A stretch of DNA of 64,000 nt from Dyella mobilis (lineage in GTDB: Bacteria; Pseudomonadota; Gammaproteobacteria; Xanthomonadales; Rhodanobacteraceae): the NCBI RefSeq assembly GCF_016904945.1, contig NZ_JADIKF010000038.1, positions 602,241 to 666,240 of the forward strand. The letters run 5' to 3'. The translations under genes and the position numbers were made by a program. This document shows positions 1 to 18,699 of this stretch, piece by piece; within the stretch, counting starts at the first letter, position 1; every line of letters begins with the position of its first letter. The notes beneath the pieces were generated by a model that worked only from the letters and a program-made list of their open reading frames with translations, made no database searches and was not told the origin of the DNA.

Positions 1-852
1 AATGCCGGGCATGAAATCACGCTCATGCAGAAGCGCATCGCGATCGAGCAGGACAATGCGCGCATGACGCAGGAGCTGGTATCGCACGGGCGCGCCTCGC
101 CGCTGGATTTCACCCGGCAGCGCAACGCGGTAGCCACCACCCAGGCGCAATTGCCGCAACTGCAAGCGGTACAGCGCAATGCGGCGTTTCGTCTGGCTAC
201 GCTGGCCGGCCGGCCGCCGGCGGATTTCGATCGCGCCTTGCTCACCTGCAACGAGCCCCTGCACGTCGATCGGCCGCTGCCCGTCGGCAACGGGCAGGCC
301 ATGCTCAAGCGGCGCCCCGATGTGCGCGCGGCAGAGCGGCATCTGGCCGCCGCGACCGCTCGCATCGGCGTAGCCACCGCCGCGCTTTATCCGGATATCC
401 GCTTCGGCGTCTCGGTGGGCTCGACCGGCAAGGCGGTGGATGCCCTGACCGGCTACACCAATCGCTACGCCATCGGTCCTTCGATCAGCTGGAACCTCAA
501 TCGCAATGCGGTGCGCGCACGCATCGAGCAGGCCAACGCGCAAAGCCAGGCCAGCCTCGCGGCTTTTGACGGCACCGTGTTGAATGCCTTGCGTGAAGTG
601 GAAACCTCGCTGGACAACTACACGGCCGATCTCGACCGCCAGGATCAGCTGCAGGCAGCGCGCGACAGCGCTGCCAGCCGCGCAGCGCAAATGGAAGAAC
701 TGCAAAAGGGCGGCAGAGTCGACAGCCTCACCCTGCTGGCGGCGGAACGCGATCGCTGGACGGCCGAACAGGCGCTTGCGGCTAACGAGGCGGCGCTCAA
801 CCGCGATCAGATCGGGGTTTTTCTGGCCTTGGGCGGCGGCTGGCAGCGCTAG
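1..852 (+). CDS. RND efflux outer-membrane factor (TolC/OprM/NodT family), 5' truncated by window edge
   Basis: This is the C-terminal part of an outer-membrane channel protein that docks to RND-type efflux pumps and exports drugs or metabolites from the periplasm. The frame is open to base 1, so the true start lies outside the window; the first internal ATG is at 25. The visible 283 codons contain the family hallmark around LKRRPDVRAAERHLAAATAR followed by IGVATAALYPDI, plus long amphipathic helices rich in Ala, Gln and Arg that form the periplasmic tunnel. Full-length members are about 470 residues, so roughly the last 60 percent is present. The stop codon TAG sits exactly at the left border of the inserted repeat element. 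The pump and adaptor genes would be expected upstream. The substrate cannot be told from the sequence. Confidence 0.9.
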   Translation, partial: NAGHEITLMQKRIAIEQDNARMTQELVSHGRASPLDFTRQRNAVATTQAQLPQLQAVQRNAAFRLATLAGRPPADFDRALLTCNEPLHVDRPLPVGNGQAMLKRRPDVRAAERHLAAATARIGVATAALYPDIRFGVSVGSTGKAVDALTGYTNRYAIGPSISWNLNRNAVRARIEQANAQSQASLAAFDGTVLNALREVETSLDNYTADLDRQDQLQAARDSAASRAAQMEELQKGGRVDSLTLLAAERDRWTAEQALAANEAALNRDQIGVFLALGGGWQR

Positions 853-1114
853 GGCCTGTTAGCACTATTTTCGTGGCCCGCGCCGGGAGCTGTTTGCGCG
901 CTAGCCAAGGAAGAGTGAGGGAGTCGTCCGTACACGACCGAGCGATGACGCGGGATGGCGGGCAAACAGACCCGGCCCGTAGGGTTGCCGTTGAGTGGCC
1001 GCCATGCGGCAGCACGCGGCACCGGCTTGGCAGCCAGCCAAGTCAGTGCCACGCACTACCACCTGACGACCACTCAACGACAACGCGGGCTACGAAAATA
1101 GTGCTAACAGGCCC
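852..1114. mobile_element. MITE-like element with 31-bp terminal inverted repeats and TA target duplication
   Basis: The 31-bp ends (852-882 and 1084-1114) are inverted copies with one mismatch and begin GGGCCTGTTAGCAC. The element is flanked on each side by TA (850-851 and 1115-1116), and the empty site would read CTAG. Nothing inside looks like a transposase. A second internal dyad (GTTGAGTGG near 989, CCACTCAAC near 1071) nests inside the ends. Ends starting GGGCCTGTT with a TA duplication at a CTAG-like target resemble the IS427 group of the IS5 family, so a non-autonomous derivative is the likeliest origin (inference). Confidence 0.75.
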
Positions 1115-1242
1115 TAGTGTTGCGACTAGGCCGATAGGCACTCCCTCTTCGCGCCGATTTCCGACATAACCAGGATCGGCCCCGCCACTGCCATGGCGCG
1201 GGAGGGCGCGATCGGCGCCGATGACGAACCGGGGAGGTCGGC

Positions 1243-2109
1243 ATGGCGGCGATCGAAAAGCCGTGGTCAAGAATCGGCATTTATCTTTTGCTGGTGCTTG
1301 CGCTGAGCACGGTGTTCTACGCGTTGATCATTGGATGCGGCCATCTGGCCGGCGGCCACGGCACCTATGTGCTCGCGCTCATGTGGTGTCCCGCCACGGC
1401 TGCGCTGTTGACCTGCCGCATCACCGGCAAATCGTATGCGGAACTGGGTTTCACCTGGCCGCGCACGCGCTGGGTACTTACCGCTTATTTCTTGCCGGTG
1501 ATTTACGCGGGCTCGGCATACATCGTCGTGTGGCTGGCCGGCTGGGGTCGTTTCGGCAACCCACAGTTCCTGGCGGAAACGGCCAAGGCCTTCGGCTGGA
1601 CGAGCGCGCCGGCGTGGCTGATCGGTGCGGGATCGCTGTTGATGTTCGGCGTGGTGGACATCGTCCGCGGCGTTGCATCCGGCCTTGGCGAAGAAATCGG
1701 CTGGCGCGGATTTCTTGCACCGGAGATCACCCGCGCCTGCGGCTTTACCGGCGGCACGCTGATCACCGGGGTGATCTGGGCGAGCTGGCACATGCCTATT
1801 CTCTTGTTCGCCGACTACAACGCCGGCACGCCGTGGTGGTTCGCCATGCCGTGCTTCGCGGTGATGGTGATCAGCACGAGCTTTGCGTTTGCATGGTTGC
1901 GATTGCGCTCGGGCAGCGTGTGGCCGGCGGCGATCCTGCATGGCAGCCACAACGTCTTCATCCAGTTGTGGCTTACGCCGATGACCGGCGCGCAAGGCCA
2001 CATCACGCCCTATGCGATCGACGAGTTCGGTTTCATGCTGCCGCTGGCGGGCATCGTTGTGGGGATCGTGTTCTGGAGTAAGCGCAGGCAATTGCCGGCG
2101 ATGGCGTGA
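1243..2109 (+). CDS. CPBP family intramembrane glutamic endopeptidase (CAAX protease-like)
   Basis: A 288-residue polytopic membrane protein of the CPBP/Abi family, related to CAAX prenyl endopeptidases. The catalytic signature is intact: E150-E151-x3-R155 in GEEIGWRGF, H183 in WASWH, and H236/N237 in LHGSHNVF. Eight or so hydrophobic stretches surround these motifs. The start is supported by GGGAGG seven bases upstream of ATG 1243. In bacteria, family members take part in bacteriocin immunity, peptide maturation or stress signalling; the substrate here cannot be inferred. It stands alone between the repeat element and a minus-strand sigma-factor cluster, with about 125 bases of upstream DNA after the repeat. 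Confidence 0.88.
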   Translation: MAAIEKPWSRIGIYLLLVLALSTVFYALIIGCGHLAGGHGTYVLALMWCPATAALLTCRITGKSYAELGFTWPRTRWVLTAYFLPVIYAGSAYIVVWLAGWGRFGNPQFLAETAKAFGWTSAPAWLIGAGSLLMFGVVDIVRGVASGLGEEIGWRGFLAPEITRACGFTGGTLITGVIWASWHMPILLFADYNAGTPWWFAMPCFAVMVISTSFAFAWLRLRSGSVWPAAILHGSHNVFIQLWLTPMTGAQGHITPYAIDEFGFMLPLAGIVVGIVFWSKRRQLPAMA

Positions 2110-2129
2110 ACCTTTGATCGGTGCGGCGG

Positions 2130-2453
2130 TTAGCGAGCATTCGCTTCCGCCAACGCCCACCACGCCGCCAGCAACGACGTGCCGGCGACAACCAGCAGCA
2201 CGGCGATGGCTGAGCTCGAAAGCTCACCGCTCAGCCAGTCCCGCAATCCTGCGTGAAGCAACGGCGTGGATGCCAGGCTGAGCCAGCACGCCACGCCGCC
2301 GGCCAGCAATCCCGTTGCTACGGGCCAGAACGCGACGCGGCGGCGCGGCGGTAGCTGTTGCATCACGCGATCGCAAAAGCCGTCGTCGGCCACGGGGCCT
2401 TCGAATTGTTTGCGCAGCAGCGCTTCGATCGGATCTTCGGGTTGATGATTCAC
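2130..2453 (-). CDS. Small membrane protein coupled to ECF sigma factor, candidate anti-sigma factor
   Basis: A 107-residue protein with an acidic N-terminus (about 30 residues), a basic patch PPRRR, and two transmembrane segments (about residues 42-62 and 81-101). I do not recognise a named domain. The start is GTG 2453, whose GTGA overlaps the TGA stop of the sigma-factor gene by 4 bp, and a GAGG motif lies about 11 bases upstream, so translation is very probably coupled. Position directly after an ECF sigma gene and a cytoplasmic N-terminal tail followed by membrane helices fit an anti-sigma factor, but no zinc-binding HxxxCxxC motif is present. It could be another sigma-linked membrane protein. 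Function is inferred from context only. Confidence 0.7.
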   Translation of the reverse strand: MNHQPEDPIEALLRKQFEGPVADDGFCDRVMQQLPPRRRVAFWPVATGLLAGGVACWLSLASTPLLHAGLRDWLSGELSSSAIAVLLVVAGTSLLAAWWALAEANAR

Positions 2454-3025
2454 GTTGTTCGTACCTCGTGGTTCGTTTCCTGCCATGCCGCCAGCCACGT
2501 TTTCAGCTTCGCCTTGCCGCGGTTGGCATGGGTTTTCACTGTGCCCAACGGCATCGCCAGCACATAAGCCGCTTCCTCGTGGCTCAAGCCCAGTTGCACG
2601 CAATGCAGCAGCACGGTCTGTTCGGCGCTCGACAAGCGCTGCATGGCGCGTTCGATATCCATCTGCAGATCCATGCTGTGCGCCGTCGCGGGCAGCTGCT
2701 CGATCGTTTCGTCGTCGGCCTCGTCCATCGACCACGACTTCTTGCGGTACGCCTGCAGAAAGCAGGAATAGGCAATGCGGTAAAGCCAGGTGGAAAACTT
2801 CGCGTCGCCGCGAAACTGGTCCAGCTTGCGCCACGCCAGCAGGAATGCTTCCTGCGCCAGGTCGTCCGCGGCGGCGTGGTCGCCGTGCAGCAGGCGGCGC
2901 AATTGCGCGCGCACCATGCCTTGATGGCGGCGCAGCAACTGCTCGAACGCGCGGCGATCGTTGCCCAGCAAGGCCCGGGCAACCAAGGCCTGGTCGATGC
3001 GCGCTTCGGCCGCGCTGTCAGCCAC
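2450..3025 (-). CDS. ECF-family RNA polymerase sigma-70 factor
   Basis: A 191-residue alternative sigma factor. Region 2 is visible as ALLRRHQGMV through DDLAQEAFLLAWRKLDQF and FSTWLYRIAY (about residues 25-95), and region 4 as LSSAEQTVLLHCVQLGLSHEEAAYVLAMPLGTVKTHANRGKAKL (about 131-175), the helix-turn-helix that reads the -35 element. Region 3 is absent, as is typical for ECF factors. The gene overlaps the upstream membrane-protein gene by 8 bp and the downstream small membrane-protein gene by 4 bp, forming a three-gene unit. The stimulus is unknown. An ECF group assignment would need a profile search. Confidence 0.93.
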   Translation of the reverse strand: MADSAAEARIDQALVARALLGNDRRAFEQLLRRHQGMVRAQLRRLLHGDHAAADDLAQEAFLLAWRKLDQFRGDAKFSTWLYRIAYSCFLQAYRKKSWSMDEADDETIEQLPATAHSMDLQMDIERAMQRLSSAEQTVLLHCVQLGLSHEEAAYVLAMPLGTVKTHANRGKAKLKTWLAAWQETNHEVRTT

Positions 3026-3395
3026 GCCCGCCCCCGCGCCGGTTCAGCCACCAACTGGCGAGATAGCCCAGGCCGATCATCGATGGCAGCAAGCCGATGC
3101 CCCACAGGCTGCCGATGCTGCGGCCGCTGTCGAGCTGGCCGGGCAAGGACAGAAACATCAGCATGATGCCGAGGCCGCCGCAGATGAGCACCAATGCGCG
3201 CCGCCGTTCCGTATCGGCGGCGCCGGGTTCGAGCAGCCATTGCGATGGCAGCTCCACGCCTTTGTCGGCCAGTTGCAGCAAGGTCTGGTAGCGCGCGCGG
3301 GTCTGCAGATGCTGATAGCGCAACACGATCAGCACGATCAGTATCGGCGTCAGCATCACCACGACTGGGATGAGTACAAATACAGGGGATTCCAT
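3018..3395 (-). CDS. Small two-domain membrane protein, DUF6249-like
   Basis: A 125-residue membrane protein. An N-terminal helix (residues 4-26) is followed by a charged stretch ending in LLQLADKGVELPSQWL, then two more hydrophobic segments (about 69-83 and 98-116). The pattern of one helix, a short soluble ADKGxxLP motif and a helix pair matches the DUF6249 family that often precedes ECF sigma genes; this is recall, not a search. ATG 3395 is preferred because an upstream in-frame ATG (3464) adds a non-hydrophobic leader. A GGGAA motif lies about 9 bases upstream. It is first in the sigma unit, so it may sense or transmit the signal. Confidence 0.7.
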   Translation of the reverse strand: MESPVFVLIPVVVMLTPILIVLIVLRYQHLQTRARYQTLLQLADKGVELPSQWLLEPGAADTERRRALVLICGGLGIMLMFLSLPGQLDSGRSIGSLWGIGLLPSMIGLGYLASWWLNRRGGGRG

Positions 3396-3614
3396 GGTCT
3401 TGATTCCCGAAAAGTGGTTTGGATGGTCGATGAAACGAGTGTGCCTGATCCGGCATGCACTCAAGACGTTGCGGGTCCGGCGGCAGCGGGCGGGTGGCGG
3501 TGGGTCATCGGTGTGATGCTCCTGCGCATCCGTTGAGCGGCCGTCGGTGGCGGTGTCTGAAGCTTGGATGCGGCGACAGGCCCGATTGGATTCAGTCCGG
3601 TGCCGCCACGAAAA

Positions 3615-3630
3615 TGTGAATTACGTCACA
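3615..3630. promoter_or_regulatory. Perfect CRP/Clp-type site TGTGA-N6-TCACA
   Basis: The sequence TGTGAATTACGTCACA matches both half-sites of the CRP/Clp consensus exactly with a 6-bp spacer. It lies in the 310-bp divergent region between the sigma unit (start 3395, minus) and the MFS-AraC pair (plus). Binding of a CRP-family protein such as Clp is inferred, not shown. Confidence 0.65.
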
Positions 3631-3813
3631 TCACCGTCATAAGGTGACGCGCAGCGTCTGGCCGCCCGCGGACCGTGAACACCGGCCCTTTGCAGCGGCC
3701 CGCCAATGGTTTTTTTTGCTGGCACAAAGGTTGCTATCTGCTCCCCGATAGCTGGTCGCCAGGCTGTGCGGGAAGGGACTCGCGCGGTCTTGATGTTGCG
3801 ACACCAAGGGGGC

Positions 3814-5121
3814 ATGGCGTTGGCTGGATTCGGTTTGCAATCGCAAAAAAAAGCGATGTCGCTCGTCGGCTTGCTTGCCTTGGGGCATTGCCTGGCGTTT
3901 GTCGATCGCAATCTGCCGGCGGTCGCCGCACCCTTGTTGAAGGCGGATCTTGGCTTGTCGGATACGCAACTTGGCGTGCTCGACGGGCCCGCGTTCGTGC
4001 TGCTTTATGTGGTCGGCATCCTGGCCAGCTGGCCGTTCGCGCATTCGCGCCATCGATTTCGCCTGCTTGCCGCGTGCATCGCGACGTGGGCCATGGGCAT
4101 GCTGATGTTCGCCCTTGGCCATTCGTTCGCGGCGCTGGTGGCTGCGCGCGCGTTGGTCGGTCTTGGCCAGGCAGCATACGTGCCGTTGGCGTTGGGATTG
4201 ATCGTGGAGTGTTCGGCAACGACCTGGCGCGCGCGTGCCATGGCCACGTTCGCTGCGGGCGCGGCGGCGGGGCGCAGTCTTTCCATGTTGCTCGGTGGCG
4301 CCACGTTGGCGCTGTTTGCGCGGTGGATGCCTGGCGCGGGCTTTGCGCATTGGCGGTTGCTGTTCCTGGTGATGGCGGCGCCGAATCTCCTGCTGGTCGT
4401 CGCGTTGCTGCGCCGTGCGGAGCAGCCAAGCGCAGGGCTGCCTTCGGTGGCGGATGTCTTCAGGCAGATGCTGCTTGCGTTGCGCGAGCGGCCGGCGGTC
4501 ATCGGCGCCTATTTTTGCGGGGCTGGGGCCAGCGTGCTGGTGGTGCAGACCATCGGCGCCTGGGCGCCGTCGGTATTGCATCGGGAACAAGGGCTTACGC
4601 CGGCAGCCGCGGCATTGATGTTCGGCATTTGCCTGATGGTGGCCTCGCCGCTGGGTTATCTGATTGCCGGCACGCTGGTCGACAAGGGCGGTACGCCGGT
4701 TGGCCGGCAGCAGGGAAAAATGTCGCCGACGGCGATCGTGGCCTGCGCCTTGTTGTTGGCGATACCGCTGTTCTATCTGATTCCTCACGCAAGCTCGGCT
4801 GCGCTGGCTTGCGGCCTGCTGGCCGCGGCTTCGCTGCTGAGCGGTGTCGCGGCTGTGGCCGCGCTGGCGGGGTTGCCGTCGCTGCTGCCTTCGTCGCTGC
4901 ACGATGCGGGGTTGCGCATCTTTCTGGCATTCATCACGGTAACCGGCGTTGCCTTGGGTCCGTTCGCCACCGGCGTGGTCAGCGACGGCCTGGGGCTGGG
5001 CGGACACGGCCTGTCGCTGGCCTTGGGCAACGTGTGCGTTTTTGCGGCGTTGTTCGGTGCGGCGGCGGCGTTGCTGGCGCGAACCGGTTGGCATCGCGCG
5101 ACGGCGGAGTGTGTCGCGTGA
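3814..5121 (+). CDS. Major facilitator superfamily transporter
   Basis: A twelve-helix secondary transporter of about 435 residues. The first helix carries the DRN/LP pattern (FVDRNLPAVAAPLLKADLGLSDTQLGVL) typical of the sugar-acid/hexuronate-like MFS branch, followed by regularly spaced hydrophobic segments to the end. The start is uncertain: ATG 3814 leaves a short cytoplasmic leader before helix 1, whereas ATGs at 3706 and 3793 would add unconserved residues; AGGGGG sits too close to 3814 to be decisive. The stop overlaps the GTG start of the AraC gene by 4 bp, so the two are co-translated. The substrate is unknown, but pairing with an AraC regulator suggests inducible uptake or export of the regulator's ligand. 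Confidence 0.88.
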   Translation: MALAGFGLQSQKKAMSLVGLLALGHCLAFVDRNLPAVAAPLLKADLGLSDTQLGVLDGPAFVLLYVVGILASWPFAHSRHRFRLLAACIATWAMGMLMFALGHSFAALVAARALVGLGQAAYVPLALGLIVECSATTWRARAMATFAAGAAAGRSLSMLLGGATLALFARWMPGAGFAHWRLLFLVMAAPNLLLVVALLRRAEQPSAGLPSVADVFRQMLLALRERPAVIGAYFCGAGASVLVVQTIGAWAPSVLHREQGLTPAAAALMFGICLMVASPLGYLIAGTLVDKGGTPVGRQQGKMSPTAIVACALLLAIPLFYLIPHASSAALACGLLAAASLLSGVAAVAALAGLPSLLPSSLHDAGLRIFLAFITVTGVALGPFATGVVSDGLGLGGHGLSLALGNVCVFAALFGAAAALLARTGWHRATAECVA

Positions 5122-6116
5122 GCGAAATCTTCTGCTTTGACAGCGCCGCGTACGATCCCGATAGCGCATTTACCCACTATTGCGACCTGTACGCGCGAGG
5201 CGCGGATATCGAACGCACCGATGCGCCGTTCCATGCACGCGTGCGCAGCTGGCGGCTGGATCGCACCTTGCTGTTTGCGCGCGAATACGGCGGCATCCGC
5301 CACGTTCGCCGGGAACGCGTGGAAGCGGACGGCTTCGATCATTTCGTGCTCAGCCACGTGGTCAGCGGCGAGTTGATCGGAGGGCCCGATGGCAAGTCGA
5401 TGTCGATCAAGCCCGGCGAGAGCCTGCTGATCGACACTACCGAGCCGGCCGAGACTGGCGCCGACAATGTCTCGCTGATCACCGTAAGCCTGGCACGCGA
5501 CAGCGTGCGTGCCGCGGTAGGCGATGTCGAGGGCCTGCACGGCTATCTGATCGGCGCGAACGAGGGCGGGTTGCTCAGCGCCATGTTGCGCGCGCTGGTG
5601 CCGCAGATGCCGCATCTGCCGTTCGTGGCGCATTCGGCGATCACGCGCACGTTGATCGATCTGCTGTCGGTGGCCGTCAATCCGTTCGGCTCGGGTGCGC
5701 GTTCGGAGTTTTTCCGGGTCGAGCACGTGCGCTTCGAAAGCGTGCGGCGGTTGATCGAGGCGAACATCGCCACGCCGGACTTTTCCATCCAGGACATCAC
5801 CCGCGCCACGGGTATTTCGCGCGCGGGCCTCTATCGCCTGTTCGAATCCAGCGGCGGCGTGAATCGCTTTATCCAGACGTGCCGGCTGCAACACCTGCGC
5901 GATCGGCTGGACGATCGCTCCTGCGATCAGCAGTCGCTGGCGGAGCTGGCGCCGACGGTCGGCTTTGCCGACGAGAGCCACGCGAGCCGTTTGTTCAAGC
6001 AGGCGTTCGGTATCGCTCCGGGCGCTTACCGCGCCGCCAGCATTCGCGGCACGCAAGACCCTTCGGTCGATTTGATGGCGCGCCGCTGGAACGGCAGCCT
6101 GACGGAGTTGCGCTGA
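5118..6116 (+). CDS. AraC family transcriptional regulator with AraC-binding-like N-domain
   Basis: A 332-residue regulator. The N-terminal part (about 1-200) resembles the AraC_binding_2 (cupin-like) domain of the FeaR/NahR-like group: HVVSGELIGGPDGKSMSIKPGESLLIDTTEPAE. The C-terminal 100 residues hold two helix-turn-helix motifs, FSIQDITRATGISRAGLYRLFESSGG and the second ending GFADESHASRLFKQAFGIAPGAYR, the usual AraC/XylS signature. The GTG start at 5118 overlaps the transporter stop (GTGA). It probably regulates its own transporter operon and might use the TGTGA-type promoter region upstream of the transporter. The inducer is unknown. Confidence 0.92.
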   Translation: MSEIFCFDSAAYDPDSAFTHYCDLYARGADIERTDAPFHARVRSWRLDRTLLFAREYGGIRHVRRERVEADGFDHFVLSHVVSGELIGGPDGKSMSIKPGESLLIDTTEPAETGADNVSLITVSLARDSVRAAVGDVEGLHGYLIGANEGGLLSAMLRALVPQMPHLPFVAHSAITRTLIDLLSVAVNPFGSGARSEFFRVEHVRFESVRRLIEANIATPDFSIQDITRATGISRAGLYRLFESSGGVNRFIQTCRLQHLRDRLDDRSCDQQSLAELAPTVGFADESHASRLFKQAFGIAPGAYRAASIRGTQDPSVDLMARRWNGSLTELR

Positions 6117-6132
6117 AACTTGCGCCATCCTG

Positions 6133-6162
6133 TCTGTGCGTTCTAAACGTGAGACGCACAGA
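6133..6162 (+). terminator. Stem-loop after the MFS-AraC operon
   Basis: Nine-base arms TCTGTGCGT (6133-6141) and ACGCACAGA (6154-6162) are perfectly complementary around a 12-base loop, 17 bases past the AraC stop. The T-tract is weak (TATGTTCCTCC), so termination efficiency is uncertain. Confidence 0.45.
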
Positions 6163-6210
6163 TATGTTCCTCCCCTTGCCAAGCGCCTAGCATTGGTATC
6201 GATATAAAAC

Positions 6211-6226
6211 TGTGATTGTTATCACA
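6211..6226. promoter_or_regulatory. Perfect CRP/Clp-type site upstream of sulfotransferase and giant autotransporter
   Basis: TGTGATTGTTATCACA is an exact TGTGA-N6-TCACA palindrome (the inner bases also pair: TGTGAT/ATCACA). It lies 70 bp upstream of the sulfotransferase start, within a locally AT-rich stretch that also has a TATAAA at 6203-6208. In Xanthomonadales, the CRP homologue Clp binds this consensus and responds to cyclic-di-GMP (known for Xanthomonas); action here is inference. Confidence 0.7.
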
Positions 6227-6295
6227 CAAATAAACGACGCGAAGCGGCGGAGACCGGTCGTGTCCGGAATTTAGCTAAAGCCTACAGGGGGCTGG

Positions 6296-7111
6296 ATGGA
6301 TCGCCGGTTTCACTTTATTTCGGGCCTGCCCAGGTCCGGATCGACGCTGCTTTCGGCCATTCTGGCCCAGAACCCGCGCTTTCATGCGGGCATGAGCGGA
6401 CCGCTCGGCGGCGCTTTCAACAACCTGCTGGGCGAGCTCAGTGGCCGCAACGAATACTCGGTATTCGTCTCCGACGCGCAGCGGCGCCGGATGCTCAAAG
6501 GCCTGTTCGACAACTACTACGGACCCGAATACGGCGCCGAGGTGGTGTTCGATACCAATCGCGCCTGGTGCTCCAAGATGGGGCAGCTGAAAGACCTGTT
6601 CCCGCAAGGCAAGGTGATCGCCTGCGTGCGGCACGTGTCGTGGATCATCGACAGCGTTGAGCAGCTGATCCGCAAGAACGCTTTCCAGCCCTCGTCCATC
6701 TTCAACTACCAGCCCGGCGGTACCGTGTACTCGCGCTCCGAAGGCCTGGCCAATGGCGACGGCATGGTGGGTTACGCCTATAACGCCTTGAAAGAAGCGT
6801 TCTACGGCGGCGATTCGCAGAACCTGATGCTGCTGCGCTACGAGACGCTCACCAGCGATCCGCAGCGCGCGATCCGGGCCGTCTACGACTTCATCGGCGA
6901 GCCCGCCTATCAGCACGATTTCGACAACATCAGCTACCAGGCCGATGAATTCGACCTGCGCGCGGGCACGCCCGGCTTGCACACCGTGCGCAAGAAAGTC
7001 GCCGTGCGCGAACGCCCCACCGTGCTGCCGCCGGATGTGTTCCGCCGTTTCGAAAACGACATCTTCTGGCTCGATCCGGCTTTGAACCCGCACCAAGTGC
7101 GGGTGGTTTGA
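6296..7111 (+). CDS. Sulfotransferase family protein (PAPS-dependent)
   Basis: A 271-residue soluble enzyme expected to transfer sulfate from PAPS to a hydroxyl or amine. The N-terminus carries the 5'-phosphosulfate loop GLPRSGSTLLSAIL (residues 10-23), and the 3'-phosphate-binding region is represented by VIACVRHVSWIIDSVEQ and the later LLRYETLTSDPQRAIRAVYDFIGE, standard for the Sulfotransfer_3 group. AGGGGG five bases upstream supports ATG 6296. No signal peptide is present, so it acts in the cytoplasm. The acceptor is unknown; a small metabolite, lipid or peptide are all possible. It lies 131 bp upstream of the autotransporter, same strand, downstream of the CRP-type site, and may be cotranscribed with it. 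A short GC hairpin overlaps its stop (arms 7087-7093 and 7097-7103). Confidence 0.88.
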   Translation: MDRRFHFISGLPRSGSTLLSAILAQNPRFHAGMSGPLGGAFNNLLGELSGRNEYSVFVSDAQRRRMLKGLFDNYYGPEYGAEVVFDTNRAWCSKMGQLKDLFPQGKVIACVRHVSWIIDSVEQLIRKNAFQPSSIFNYQPGGTVYSRSEGLANGDGMVGYAYNALKEAFYGGDSQNLMLLRYETLTSDPQRAIRAVYDFIGEPAYQHDFDNISYQADEFDLRAGTPGLHTVRKKVAVRERPTVLPPDVFRRFENDIFWLDPALNPHQVRVV

Positions 7112-7242
7112 ACGCTGCGCGTCTGCGCAGTCAACGCTTTCCCGATTGAAGGCCGCTCATTGCGCGCAAGGAAGCACGACGCGAGCGCCTGACCGTAATT
7201 CAACAAATCCAAATACGACGCAAGTCAACAGGGGATATCGCC

Positions 7243-18006
<10,764 letters not shown>

Positions 18007-18020
18007 GCGTTTCCTCGGCC

Positions 18021-18046
18021 GCCGCGACGCAAGGATGCGTCGCGGC
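18021..18046 (+). terminator. Strong stem-loop terminator after the autotransporter
   Basis: Perfect 11-bp arms GCCGCGACGCA (18021-18031) and TGCGTCGCGGC (18036-18046) enclose a 4-base loop and are followed by TTCCCTTTC. It lies 15 bases after the autotransporter stop and faces the convergent acetyltransferase gene, so it may serve both strands. Confidence 0.75.
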
Positions 18047-18087
18047 TTCCCTTTCATCCGTTCCTTCCCCTGCGAGCAGGGGAGGGC

Positions 18088-18591
18088 TCACGGCGTTAGC
18101 CTGCGCTCCATCACCCGCTCGCCATTGGCGGCAACGCCGATGTCGACAAATCCGAGTTGGCCAAGCACTCGCTGCGCACCGTGGCGCGCCAGTTTGCGGT
18201 TCTCGATCGTAAGCACCAAGCGCTGCGGCGCGCCCGGTTCGCGCGCAAGCACGCGAAAGCCCTCGGCCATGCGTCGTATCATGCGGCGCGCAAGGCCAGG
18301 CACGCGGCTTTGTGCGCGAATGAAGATGCGCACGAATCCGTAAGAGCGGCCATCGTCGTCCAGTTGAATCGCTACGGTGCAGATGCCGGCGATCACCTGC
18401 TGTTCGCCTTCCAGCAATACGCAAGCGACTTCCGCGGAGCGTCGCCACGCTTCATCGGCACTGATCAGTGCCTGCTCGTTCAACCAGAACGCCACGATGC
18501 GCTGGCGCAGCGCTTCGTCGATGCGGCCGAACACCCAGTGCACCTGAAAGCGATCGATGTTCGACACCGCATCGGCATCCGTTCTGCTCAT
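18088..18591 (-). CDS. GNAT-family N-acetyltransferase
   Basis: A 167-residue acyl-CoA-dependent acetyltransferase. The core fold is recognisable: VACVLLEGEQQVIAGICTVAIQL (beta strands 2-4), YGFVRIFIRAQSRVPGLARRMIRRMAEGFRVLA (strand 4, the acetyl-CoA pyrophosphate loop region and helix 3), and LVLTIENRKLARHGAQRVLGQLGFVDIGV near the C-terminus. The usual R/QxxGxG/A loop is degenerate (QSRVPGLA), so activity is plausible but not certain. The substrate is unknown. It is monocistronic and convergent with the autotransporter. The upstream 108 bp separate it from the next minus-strand gene and may hold its promoter. Confidence 0.8.
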   Translation of the reverse strand: MSRTDADAVSNIDRFQVHWVFGRIDEALRQRIVAFWLNEQALISADEAWRRSAEVACVLLEGEQQVIAGICTVAIQLDDDGRSYGFVRIFIRAQSRVPGLARRMIRRMAEGFRVLAREPGAPQRLVLTIENRKLARHGAQRVLGQLGFVDIGVAANGERVMERRLTP

Positions 18592-18699
18592 GCAACCCCT
18601 CTTTGCGCAGCGCTAGTGGCGATATCTTCGCGCTTGCACGGCAATGGGGCCAACACTTTTGGCCATCACGCAGGCTGCCGATCGACCGCCGCGCCTGCA

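Noticed and set aside
3637..5169. Long minus-strand frame opposite the MFS gene
   Set aside because: It is Arg/Gln-rich without motifs, a common high-GC shadow of a membrane-protein gene.
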